In this document: positions 54,246-64,000 of the stretch, piece after piece
How the letters are laid out: every line of letters starts with the position of its first letter
Position numbering within the stretch: the stretch's first letter is position 1
NCBI RefSeq assembly: GCF_026914185.1
Contig: NC_070558.1
Span: 4,092,001-4,156,000, forward strand
Direction of reading: 5' to 3'
Origin: Puccinia triticina
Taxonomy: Eukaryota > Basidiomycota > Pucciniomycetes > Pucciniales > Pucciniaceae
DNA length: 64,000 nt
The notes under the pieces: generated by a model
The model's input: the letters and a program-made list of their open reading frames with translations, nothing else
Database searches by the model: none
What the model was told of the DNA's origin: nothing
Program-made: the position numbers and the translations under genes

Positions 54246-55073
54246 CCTTCTTCCATCCGCTTCCACTCGCTTCCTTGCATATTCAATATGTCACTCAAAC
54301 ACAACTTGATGCTTGTACTTAGTCTATATATACCTAGCCTTGTACAAGCAATCAAGACCTTATTGGTTCATCTCCTTCTTTTTACGCCCTTTGAGCCGGT
54401 CCAGTGAGAAATCCCCATTTCACTGTCCATATTCTTGCTTCACTTCTCAGACCCCATTTGGGTCTCACAAGTTCAAAACTCAACAAGTCTTGAGCTTGAT
54501 TCTGTTAGGTTTCTTGCGGAGGGAGGCGGTCATTGAGAGCTTGGATGGCAAAGAGGGCGCGGAGAATGTTTTTTAGGAGTAGAGACGGAGAGCGAGGCGG
54601 ATGAGATCATCAGGGAGCCGACGGCATGGGCTACCTCCTTGATGTCTTCGCTCCTTCTTCCATCCGCTTCCACTCGCTTCCTTGCATATTCAATATGTCA
54701 CTCGACCACAACTTGATGCTTGTACTTAGTCTATATATACCTAGCCTTGTACAAGCAATCAAGACCTTATTGGTTCATCTCCTTTTTTTTACGCCCTTTG
54801 AGCGGGTCCAGTGAGGAATCCCCATCTCACTGTCCATATTCTTGCTTCACTTCTCAGACCCCATTTTGGTCTCACAAGTTCAAAACTCAACAAGTCTTGA
54901 GCTTGATTCTGTTAGGTTTCTTGCGGAGGGAGGCGGTCATTGAGAGCGTGGATGGCGAAGAGGGCGCGGAGAATGTTTTTTTAGGAGTAGAGACGGAGAG
55001 CGAAGCGGCAGGAGGAGGAGGCGGATGAGATCATCAGGGAGCCGACGGGATGGGCTAACTCCTTGATGTCTTC
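54246..55073 (+). repeat. Tandem duplication of a ~407-bp unit
   Basis: Two head-to-tail copies (54246-54652 and 54653-about 55073) share CCTTCTTCCATCCGC, TAGTCTATATATACC and GGAGGGAGGCGGTCATTGAG with few changes; the second has a ~13-bp GGAGGAGGAG insertion. The TATATA box and the pyrimidine-rich stretch after it suggest the unit is a duplicated promoter or LTR segment. Confidence 0.85.
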
Positions 55074-57560
55074 GCCAGATCGTGTTGCTCCTGGTGTGGT
55101 TTCCTCTATTACTACACGGTTGATTGGTCTGGGTTTTCAAGGGTGGTGGAGGGGGCGAGAGAGTGGTATGGTTTGAGAGCTGTTTGAGAAGCTGCTTGTT
55201 ATCAATTTTCTGGCCTTCTGCTCCTCTTGTTTCCTCTTTGTTGACCCTGTCAATTACTCCTTGCTGGCTTTGCTGGGAAGCAGATAGTTTTTTCTTTGGA
55301 GGCAGGCGCGGGCGAGACAAGATTTCCGACCCCATCTTAGCCCCGGTCTTCTTCTTAGCCTGGTCAATGGCTTACCCCTGATGGATCTGTTGACGACTCC
55401 GTTTGGGTGCCCCTTGGTGGTCTGCAGAAAAAATGGGCGGGTGTAATCAAACCAGTTACCAATCGCCAGCTAAACTCGCCGTGGTTGATCAGACTGGGTG
55501 GTTTGCTTAGCTGAGTGAATTTCTAGTTTTTTCCGGTCAAAAACAAAGCAAAGATTGGCCAGAATAAAAAAAACCTGTGCGCGTTGACAGTTGAAATGTG
55601 GTTTGTGTAGCTCATGGTTTCCATTTTCTACTTGAAGGGTTGTTTGGGGATGAAAAACATCCGGGGCGTGTTGGTTTGGTGACAATAGCAGCTGGGTCAA
55701 TGTGGTGAGTTGGCTTAGTGGTGATAGTGGCTAGATCAATTCAACAAAGGACCAGAACAGTGGGGCTGCCATGATATTGCAAGTGTAGGTGGACCAGGGG
55801 TTTGGTGTCAGGGCGCGTCTCTAAAGTGGCGACGCCCTGAATGGAAATGAACAGGTTGTGAGTTCCTAAATAGGAAAACACGCTCGACTCAACCGGGATA
55901 CGGGAGGAGAAAGCCGCGCCTCCGTTGGAGGGGCTGGTAGAGCTAAGTCGTACCGGAACCTAAGAAGGTTCACAAGCTCAAGCTTACCTAGTAGGGTAGC
56001 AAGCGGAAAGAACCGTTAAGACGAGGAAGTGTGAACTGCGGAGGTGAAGGCGGTGAAAGGGATTCGGAGGCGGAGGCGGAGTCGAGGAGTAAGGAGTATT
56101 CGAAGATATAAGAAAGGATGAGATGTAACTAGATGAAAGACCCGGTCGTTTTGTATCAAACAAGGAAGACGGGCTTGGTAATCTAAAGAATAATCTGAGG
56201 AACCCTTTGTGGGGCGGAGGCCCCAGGTATTTTATACTTGACTGTGATGGCCACACTTAGGAGTCAGGCCTCCACAACGTTCTACTAGACCCACGCGTGA
56301 CAACTTCGCGTGGATTGTTCTCACTCGAGTTTGACATACCATGCCCACGAGTAGAACACTCGCGTGGAATGTGCTCACTCGAGCTTGACAACCCGTGAGC
56401 GTTGTGGAGCTCTACTTAGTCGCGCTTGCTCGCGCACTCGCTGTCCTCGGCGCGTACTGTGCCTGGAGCGGCACTATGCGCGCACAGCTCTTCTGCTGCG
56501 CGTGTAGTGTCAGCTTTGGCGCTGTCTGGACTAGCCAAGGGCTGACATTTGGTAATGATGGGATGGCAACAGTTGCTGTAGGTAAGTTTGAGTTCAAATT
56601 GGAGGCATGCAGGCGACGGGGATGGAAAGGCGTGCAGGAGATGGCAATGGCAACAGGAGTTGTCAGTAAAGCACCGCGAGAGCTTAAATAGCAGGATCTG
56701 ATGGTTGTGTTTTCCCCAGGATGTTTGGAATTGCTGCAATTCCAGCTATCCATTGTCCTCAACCCCTCCGCTGTTGCACATGCGGAGTCTGAGGGGAAAA
56801 GAGTGGGTCCGCCCCCACGGGTCCGTAGCCTTAGCTGCGGGCCGGGAGCCTTCACGTCCATCACTTTTGAACCGTGCACTTGACGGCTTGACACGGGCTG
56901 GGTGTTGCGCCTGTGGGCATGGCTTTGCCAATGTTGGAAGGCTGGTTGAGAATTTAGAATTAGGGTGTTCAAAGTTGAGTTGCATAAAATCATAAAATTC
57001 TGAGGTGAAAAAAATATGTACACCCAAACACTCAAGTTAGAGCAACATTTCTAAAATGGTGCATATGAAATCATCATTTGAAAGTTTCATGATTTTATGA
57101 TTTTATGTAATGAAAATTTTATGATTTCAACTTTGAACACCTTAAATGCTTTGTGATTTTTTTTTTTTTTTGATTTGTATGGTTTGAGGAAAAGTTATAA
57201 TTTTTGGATTCTGGGGGAACCCTTCATTTTTTTTTTTTTTTTTAGGATTCTGGGAAAACTTTTTTAGGATTCTGGGAAAAAAGTCATGGTATAGCGGTTT
57301 GACATATAGCAGTTTCATTTTTTGTTGAGGGTAACTGGGTGACACAAGACTAAGAGAGATTGACGAGGTGTCAAGGACATAGTCCAAGCACAGTGAGTCA
57401 ACTTGTAATAATCATTCAGTGAGAAAGGATAACAGTCAAGAGAACAACTAGACTATATACATGTATCATATAGGCTAAGTTGTGGGTGTATAGGTTAGAA
57501 GCATACTACATAAGGAAATGCTAATATACTATCTCAACATTTTTTTTTACGTAGTTACTT
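55074..57560. other. No supported gene
   Basis: A minus-strand frame at 54937-55335 is basic and Gln/Pro-rich (KKKLSASQQSQQGVIDRV) but lacks context. On minus, AGTATAAAATAC at about 56227-56238 followed by a C/T-rich tract and CTAG-GTAAGC near 55984 could be an LTR/leader. Poly-T runs at 57158 and 57227. Nothing firm. Confidence 0.3.
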
Positions 57561-57566
57561 CCCGCA

Positions 57567-57990
57567 CTGCAAAAAACTCTTTGCGCACTGCACAGTGTGC
57601 GCAGTCCCAAACACTTTGCGCACTGCGGATGAAATACACCACTTTTTCAAGATTTTTTTTGACCAATCAATAGAAAACCTTTTAATTGGCCTCTCTGGAT
57701 TTTTTCGGAGTTTTTTGAATCATTCTTCTGTGTTAAAAAAATCATGAAAAACTAGAACAAATGTAGGATGTAAGGTTCCCATTTCCCAAAATTTCCAAAT
57801 ATTTTATTGAGTAATGTAAGATATAAAAACAGCTCTTTTGGAAAGTTTTACCTAATTTGTGCAAGGATAAGGGTCTGAAAAATGAGCATATTTTAGTGGA
57901 TGTACTTTGCGCACTGCAGGGGGCGTCCACTCAACGTGCCGGCCACAGTGCGTGGTAGCTCAAAACGCTTAGCGCACTGCAAGCGCAAAA
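57567..57990. repeat. GCGCACTGC-word element
   Basis: TTTGCGCACTGC words cluster at both ends (57567-57630 and 57903-57985) around 270 bp of plain AT-rich sequence, so it may be a small element with word-rich subterminal regions. Boundaries not fixed. Confidence 0.45.
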
Positions 57991-58259
57991 CTATGAAATT
58001 CTCCCTTTTTTTTCTGCCAGCCGGCAGAGAGGATTTTTCCTGCTCCTCCATCAAATTCTTGGAGGATTTGGAGCCCCCAGCTGGACACAAAAAAAGGATG
58101 AATAATAAACACAAAAAATAACCTGAGCGCAGGCTCCCGCTCCCCCGGGAGCGCTCCTCCGGGGCTTTCAACCTGCCAAATACTCACGGATCAGGTACAA
58201 AGCCCCTCAAAAACAAAGTTTGAGGGGCAGAAGCTCCGGCTGCCGCACCGATGGCCGGC

Positions 58260-58885
58260 ACAGTCCGGTCATTGAGCAGCGTCTACACACTGGATCCCCC
58301 GATGACCGGCCAGGTGCAGTGCAGATTACCGGTCATCAAGTGGAATATGTACTCCTGTCAATGACCTGGTCGCTCCTTTCATCCAAAGGAGCACATATTT
58401 ACTATACTCAATGACCAAGTCCACCCCGGTCATGGAGAGGAGTAAACCCTGGCCTTGATGACCGGGTCCGTTCCGGTCATTGAGAGTAGTGTTTTGACCA
58501 GAACGGACCCAGTCTTTGAGAGGAGTGCAAACTCTCCTTGATTACCAGGTCTGCTCCGGTTATTGAGAGTATAACATACCCCCCTCAACGGTCATTGAGG
58601 AGTAACCACTGCCCTCAATGACCGGTTCCGGCTCCTCTCATTGACCAGAGCGGACCCGTTCATTGAGGGGCTATTCTGGAAATCATCAAGAGGGAGTGCA
58701 TCCTCCCCTTAATGACCAGTTTGTTCTGGTAATCAAGAGGAGTGTTTCTCTCCTCTCAATGACCAGAACCGACCCGGCCATTGAGAGGAGTGTTTCTCTC
58801 CTCTCAATGACCAGAACAGACCCGGTCATCAAGGCAAGTGTTTACTCCTCTCCATGACCCGGGTGGAATCGGTCATCAAGTAAAG
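58260..58885. repeat. CGGTCATTGAGAGGAGT-word array
   Basis: CCGGTCATTGAGAGGAG and CTCCTCTCAATGACC words alternate about twenty times. The vocabulary overlaps that of the 22.1-23.2 kb array. No termini found. Confidence 0.7.
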
Positions 58886-59809
58886 TATTGTGATTCTGCT
58901 TAAGCTTGAACAATTCAAGATTCTCAGGGGGCTAAAGTTATGGCCTTTGAGCCACAGCACCGGTAAAATTTTGGTTTTCTGACCAACACAGCTCCAAAAT
59001 TGACATGTCAGCCCCCTATTGTTGCCCAACAGGAAGGCTGAAAACCTGAACTCAAATGTCAGGATTCCATGATTTTGTGAGCCGCAGCTCCCGCGAACTC
59101 ACAGGAAGTATCACAAGGGATATCACAAGCCACCATTGAGCGCTGCACTTAGTCCTTCCAGTCCCGCCTCTCCTAGCTCGGCAGGGAAGTACTGAGACTT
59201 CCCCCGAGCTAGTTGAGCACCTCCCCTTTCCCTCTCTTTCTTCCTTTCCCTTTTTCTCTTCTCAATGGTTTGTATGTAGAGGGAAGTACTGAGACTTCCC
59301 CCGAGCTAGCTCCCTTGCCCCATCTGCAATACAATCGGAGGTTCTAGAACTGCTCGCGCCCTCGTCCTTGTCCTCGTCCCCTTGCCTCTTGTCCTCGCCC
59401 CTTGTCCCAGTGAAGTTCTCCGTGTCAAGAGCTTACACTTTTTTTTTCTCAAACCTCTACCTTGCTAATCACCTCGACCACGCATACCTTGCAAAAGCTT
59501 CATGTCCACCAGACATACGACCTCTTCCGATCAACTTCTTCCACTAACAGAAACCGAGGCGTAAAGCCAAGAGAGCAGCCGCCGCTGCAGAAAAACAACG
59601 TCACACGACTCTACCCGTCGAACTGCCACCAGCCCCGCCAGCGACCTCACACCAAACGCCACTCTCGACCTCGCAACCGGCTACAGCAGCCGTTCCAACC
59701 CTAGTCCCCGGCCCCCTTGAAACTCACTCCTGCCCCCCATCCTTATCAACCTCCCTAATCCTTCCGCAAGCGGTAGGATTCCCAAGCAGCCCAACAAAAT
59801 CGTTTTTTT
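58886..59809. other. No supported gene; leader of the 59.8-kb gag element
   Basis: GGGAAGTACTGAGACTTCCC-like inverted segments occur twice (about 59185 and 59282), and C/T-rich sequence precedes the gag ORF. Confidence 0.35.
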
Positions 59810-61498
59810 TTGGCTGACAACAACGTCCCTCCAATCATGCGAGTGTGGTCCCCAATTGAACCGATGGCTACAACAGCACCCCCTCCACCAACAAAACCCT
59901 TCAACCCATTGCTGTCAACACCACCAACCGTCCCCCCACCACCTCAACCCCATCTAAAGCCAGAGCCTTCCACATCTCGCGCCCTGACGACTGCCTCCCC
60001 AGACACCCAATCAATCACCATGGCACACGGAGAAAGACTAGGCGCAAACTCTGACCCGCCCCCGAATGCACCACAAGCCTCATCATCAGCCCCCGGTCCT
60101 CAAGCGGACAACTCTTTTGTGGCACAGCTACAAAGTCTGATGTTGACACTTCAGCAGGCCAATCTCGATGTGCAACGTGCCGCGGATGCCAGAGCGCTGG
60201 CTGCGCAAGAAGCCGCAGAGGAAAGAGCGAGAGCAGACACCAAATGCTTCCGAATAGCTCAAGCGGCCGCGGAGGAACGAGTAAGGGCGAACGAAGAGCG
60301 CTTTGCCCAACTGCAGGAGACCCTGATCCGCACAACAACTCAAAAAACAGCCCCACCAAGCCCAACCACCCCACCAGACGACCATATCGACCTCTGTAGG
60401 TTCCGCACATCCAACAGCCCATCCTACATAGGGCCCTGCCAAGAGACAAAGGCATTTTTGGCCTGGATCCAGGCACTAGAGATTTTTTTTGACACCAAAA
60501 AGGTTACCGCTACCAACGATAAGATCAGGATTGCCGGCACGCTCATCAAGGAAACGAATCTCTTATTGGTATACTCAAACAAAGCAAGAAAGCACCTTGA
60601 GAAGCCCTGGAACGAATTCAAACAAACTTTCTTTGATGCGGCTCTCCCGGTACGCTGGCACCAGGGACTGAAGGAAAAGATCCAGTCCCTCAAAATGGAG
60701 GCCACGGAGACCTTTGCACAATACGAGACAAGGGCTCAAACCCTCCAATGCGTGATTAACTACGACTCCGACCCCTTGAAGATCTCGGATCTCAGCCTTG
60801 CCAAATGGCTAAGCGGCGGGCTACCCACTGAGATCCAAGCCAACATCCTCAAATTTGAGATACTCAAAACCACACCGTTTGATTACAGCCGTTTCGCGAA
60901 ACATGTTCGCATCTTCTTCAACACTCTCCCGGCTTGAGCACCAACAAACCAACCCAGAGCGCAAACAACAACGGCATCCACAAATGTTACTGCAACCACC
61001 AAACCTAGTGCCACCGGGACCTTGTCGGACAATCTGCGCTGGTGAATCCACTCATACCTGGATGTGATGGGCCGCTGCCACTGGTGCAGAGGACACTGCG
61101 GCATGCCGAATGGATCTTGCACCAACGAACGCGCCAGAGGGAGGGTCGAATTCCCTCCGTCCTACGTAGCGCCACCAAAACCACCAAACTACACCGCCCC
61201 CCTAACATGGAGCTCCGCAAGAGGCCCAAGACCCCGTCCCCCTAACGCCACGGGGGGTCGAGCAACCTCGCGACCAGCTGGAGTGGCAAGAGTCTCGGAC
61301 AAGCCAAGCAACCTATACTCAAGCATGATGGTCACATTGACGGCGGCCATTGAGGAATTGGAAAAAATTGTTGCCCAAGGATACAATGAAGAGGAAGAGA
61401 TGGTGACTGAAGACAACAAAGCCGCCGCAATCCAAACGTTTGGTGTTCAACGAATCACTCAACGCCCTGATCTCCAACTCAATCCTAGGGCTAACTGA
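59810..61498 (+). pseudogene. Retrotransposon gag ORF interrupted by two TGA codons
   Basis: One frame is kept over 562 codons except for TGA at 60935 and at about 61052; both fit CGA-to-TGA changes in Arg contexts (LPxAPTNQ and RWxIHSYL). The likely start is ATG at 59837. The N-terminal part is Pro/Thr-rich, followed by a coiled coil around an Ala/Arg/Glu-rich segment (residues about 100-170) and a gag capsid-like domain (ETKAFLAWIQALEIFFDTKK, LEKPWNEFKQTFFDAALP, EATETFAQYETRAQTLQ, LAKWLSGGLPTEIQ). Past the stops a cysteine cluster CHWCRGHCGMPNGSC lies where a zinc knuckle is expected. The type is one I associate with rust genomes. No pol follows in the window. Confidence 0.75.
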
Positions 61499-61600
61499 GG
61501 GGTATGTGTGCAATCCCCCTAAACCCCACAAGACCCTGCACCTCCTCCATAAGGGGCGTGGCTTACAAGGCCACATTTTTACAGTGAAGAACCCAAGACC

Positions 61601-61778
61601 AATAGCCACTCATCCAAATAGCCGTTTCCGCCCAATGATGCCCCATCTTCCCGTTAACACACCACAACCAGCTTGTCTGATTGTTGCCCAATAGCCACTC
61701 ATCCAAATAGCCGTTTCCGCCCGATGATGCCCCATCTTCCCATTAACACGCCACAACCAGCTTGTCTGATTGTCGCTC
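61601..61778 (+). repeat. Tandem duplication of an 89-bp unit
   Basis: Two copies starting AATAGCCACTCATCCAAATA at 61601 and 61690 differ at about five positions. Confidence 0.85.
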
Positions 61779-61993
61779 ACACCCCCACCCAATTTCCCGT
61801 CCTATTTTCATTTGAAGAATACCCGACAATTTCACGATCCGCCACTAACTATCAAGACCAAAAACATCACAACCAACCAACGCAACAAGACACCACTCTT
61901 TGCTACTCAACCAGCACGCAACTCAACCCAAGATGTACATGGCCAAGGCCAACGCTCCAAACAACCACCAAACCATCACCCTCACCGTTGTGG

Positions 61994-62468
61994 CAACAGT
62001 GGGCCGCTACGCTTCACTACGCTACAAGGCCACTTAGCGTTAGCGTAGCGGCAAAAAGCGCCCGCCCATTTTGAGTAGCGTTAGCGCGCTGTTAGCGCCG
62101 CTACGCTGCGCTACGTTTCAGCGGCGCTAACAGCGCTCCAATCGTTTGTTAGTGTTAGCGCGCCGCTACAGTCACTACGCTACGCTACGCGGCGCTACAG
62201 CGCTTTTAGCGGAAAAAAGGCCTTTTTTCAGCTAAAAGCACTGTGGCGCACCGTAGCGCGCGCTCTTTTGCGCCCTGCGTGTGTAGCGTTAGCGCAATTG
62301 CGCGCATCTGCGCTAACGCTACGCTAACAGCTAAATTAGCTGCGCACCCTTTGCGCGTAGCGTTAGCGCAGAAAGGCGCAATTCCGCTAACGCTACGCTA
62401 AAATTTAGCGGAATTCCGCTACGCTACGCCACGCTAACGCTACGGTTAGCGTGGCTGGCCCACCGTTG
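61994..62468. mobile_element. CAAC-type non-autonomous element, TAGCG words, 7-bp duplication
   Basis: The ends CAACAGTGGGCC and, inverted, CAACGGTGGGCC match those of 38773-39249 and 4954-5260. GTTGTGG flanks both sides exactly (61987-61993 and 62469-62475). The 475-bp interior is collinear with the 38.8-kb copy and packed with TAGCG / CGCTA words. No coding capacity. Confidence 0.92.
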
Positions 62469-62500
62469 GTTGTGGTGGACAATCTGGTACATGCGTAGGA

Positions 62501-64000
62501 TCAGGCTTTTTGCCGCGCATGGCGCGCGCCGGAGGACGTCAGGAGTCAACACATCAAGGCCTCAAGCTCTCAAACTTCAAAGCTTTCTCAAGTTTCAATA
62601 GCGCGGCGTGGCGCGCATCCTCAAGGCGTTTCAGGTTTCCTTTCCCTCCTCCTTTCTTTTCCTTTGTTTCTGTTCTCCTTGGTCAGTTTTCTTTTCTTCA
62701 TGTTGTTTGCTTTCTATCTTTCACACTGCGCGCTTTGGATAAGTTTGGATGAGGAGGGTTGGTCTTGGTTTTGTTTTGTTCTGTCTCTTGTCTTGTGTCT
62801 CTTGTCTTGTCTTGTTTGTAGCGCGCGTGTGCGCGCTAGGTTGTGATGAGCTGTCTGTTAGATGTCACAAGCTCCAGAGTTTGAGTTCAGTTCAAACTCC
62901 AGCTTTGGAGCGGCATGGACCCACTCTGAACAGTATAATTTCAGTCAATCCATCAAAGTTCAAAGTCTATTGTTCCTGGGCCTTTCAGCCCGTATTCTGA
63001 GTATCACACGTCTTTAAAGTTCTTTACCCCACAAAACGCCGATCTCCTCCACCTCTCTGGCTTAGATCACAATTCCGCCGGCAGTATTCCCGGTTTCTCC
63101 CTTATCAACAAAACCGCCTACGCGCATCTCCAGCCGTTGTAAAATCAAAACCCCCCCCCCAACGCTACACAAAACACTGTGCTCACTCACGGCCAAGAAT
63201 CACCGGAGGGCATACGCAAGTTATTCAAAATGAGGAACTCTGGCCGGTGCTAGGCCGGCAGCAGTTCGGGGAGGGGAATGGAAAAGAAATGAATAACTTG
63301 TGTATGCCCTCCGGTGATTCTTGGCCGTGAGTGAGCACAGTGTTTCGTGTAGCGTTGGGGGGGGTTTTGATTTTACAACGGCTGGAGATGCGCGTAGGCG
63401 GTTTTGTTGATAAGGGAGAAACCGGGAATACTGCCGGCGGAATTGTGATCTAAGCCAGAGAGGTGGAGGAGATCGGCGTTTTGTGGGGTAAAGAACTTTA
63501 AAGACGTGTGATACTCAGAATACGGGCTGAAAGGCCCAGGAACAATAGACTTTGAACTTTGATGGATTGACTGAAATTATACGGTTCAGAGTGGGTCCAT
63601 GCCGCTCCAAAGCCGGAGTTCAAACTCAACTCAAACTCTGGAGCTTGTGACATCTAACAGACAGCTCATCACAACCTAGCGCGCACACGCGCGCTACAAA
63701 CAAGACAAGACAAGAGACAGAACAAAACAAAACCAAGACCAACCCTCCTCATCCAAACTTATCCAAAGAGCGCAGTGTGAAAGATAGAAAGCAAACAACA
63801 TGAAGAAAAGAAAACTGACCAAGGAGAACAGAAACAAAGGAAAAGAAAGGAGGAGGGAAAGAAAACCTGAAACGCCTTGAGGATGCGCGCCACGCCGCGC
63901 TCTTGAAACTTGAGAAAGCTTTGAAGTTTGAGAGCTTGAGGTCTTGATGTGTTGACTCCTGACGTCCTCCGGCGCGCGCCATGCGCGGCAAAAAGCCTGA
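62501..64000. repeat. Foldback repeat with ~730-bp arms
   Basis: Sequence from 62501 (TCAGGCTTTTTGCCGCGCAT) to about 63230 reappears inverted from about 63288 to the window end, with a spacer of about 60 bp. The arms differ by scattered substitutions and by the length of a CTTGT-type microsatellite (about 62775-62820). Matching small open frames lie in both arms and are mirror copies. The right end runs to the last base, so the element may extend further. Confidence 0.9.

Noticed and set aside
62510..62752. Two small genes in the foldback arms
   Set aside because: The frames are mirror copies of one arm sequence with low-complexity composition and no supporting signals.

Overview
This window looks like transposon-dense nuclear DNA of a rust fungus (Pucciniales, Puccinia-like). 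The evidence is: short GT-AG introns of 63-109 nt in every spliced gene; an intron-containing tRNA-Tyr; fungal DUF1769/Duc1 and two-RRM genes; and gag and pol remnants of the types I associate with rust genomes (Ty1/copia, Ty3/gypsy with a chromodomain, a DIRS-like RT, a hAT C-terminus, and a proline-rich gag at 59.8 kb). The genus is inference only.

Layout. 0-1 kb: the end of a copia element, its LTR start and a TAGCG-word repeat. 1.17 kb: tRNA-Tyr. 3.4-4.8 kb: a spliced gene of unknown function. 4.9-13.1 kb: small DNA elements (a CAAC-type MITE, a TA-flanked palindrome), word-rich arrays, a small two-exon gene (6.8-7.2 kb), a hAT remnant, and a dead copia element whose LTR carries a CACTA-like element. 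13.4-19.7 kb: a GC-rich island with two good host genes sharing a divergent promoter (DUF1769/Duc1-like on minus, two-RRM protein on plus). 20-26 kb: small elements and a 2.5-kb PIF/Harbinger-like element full of GATGACCGGT words. 26.7-32.2 kb: a truncated spliced gene on minus against a 5'-truncated copia element with a spliced C-terminal tail. 33-46 kb: nested retroelements, namely a gypsy element (5' half 34.8-37.8 kb, 3' half 42.65-46.35 kb) separated by a minus-strand DIRS-like element, which itself contains a MITE and lies next to a chain of hairpins; the gypsy integrase is split by a second CACTA-like element. 48.2-49.9 kb: a nine-exon minus-strand gene encoding a predicted secreted RING-H2 protein. 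50-59 kb: arrays, a degenerate coding region, another CAAC-type MITE and a tandem duplication. 59.8-61.5 kb: a gag ORF broken by two TGA codons. 62-64 kb: a CAAC-type MITE and a foldback repeat with ~730-bp arms.

Points of most interest: (1) the secreted RING-H2 gene, built from phase-0 exons that look tandemly duplicated together with their introns; (2) a family of non-autonomous elements with CAAC-type termini and exact 7-bp target duplications whose interiors are saturated with one short word that differs between members; (3) a ~615-bp run of more than ten consecutive hairpins at 40.6-41.2 kb. Catalytic motifs and arginine codons in the retroelements show C-to-T type decay, partly at CpG. 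No searches could be run; gene models rest on splice signals, frame continuity and motif recognition.
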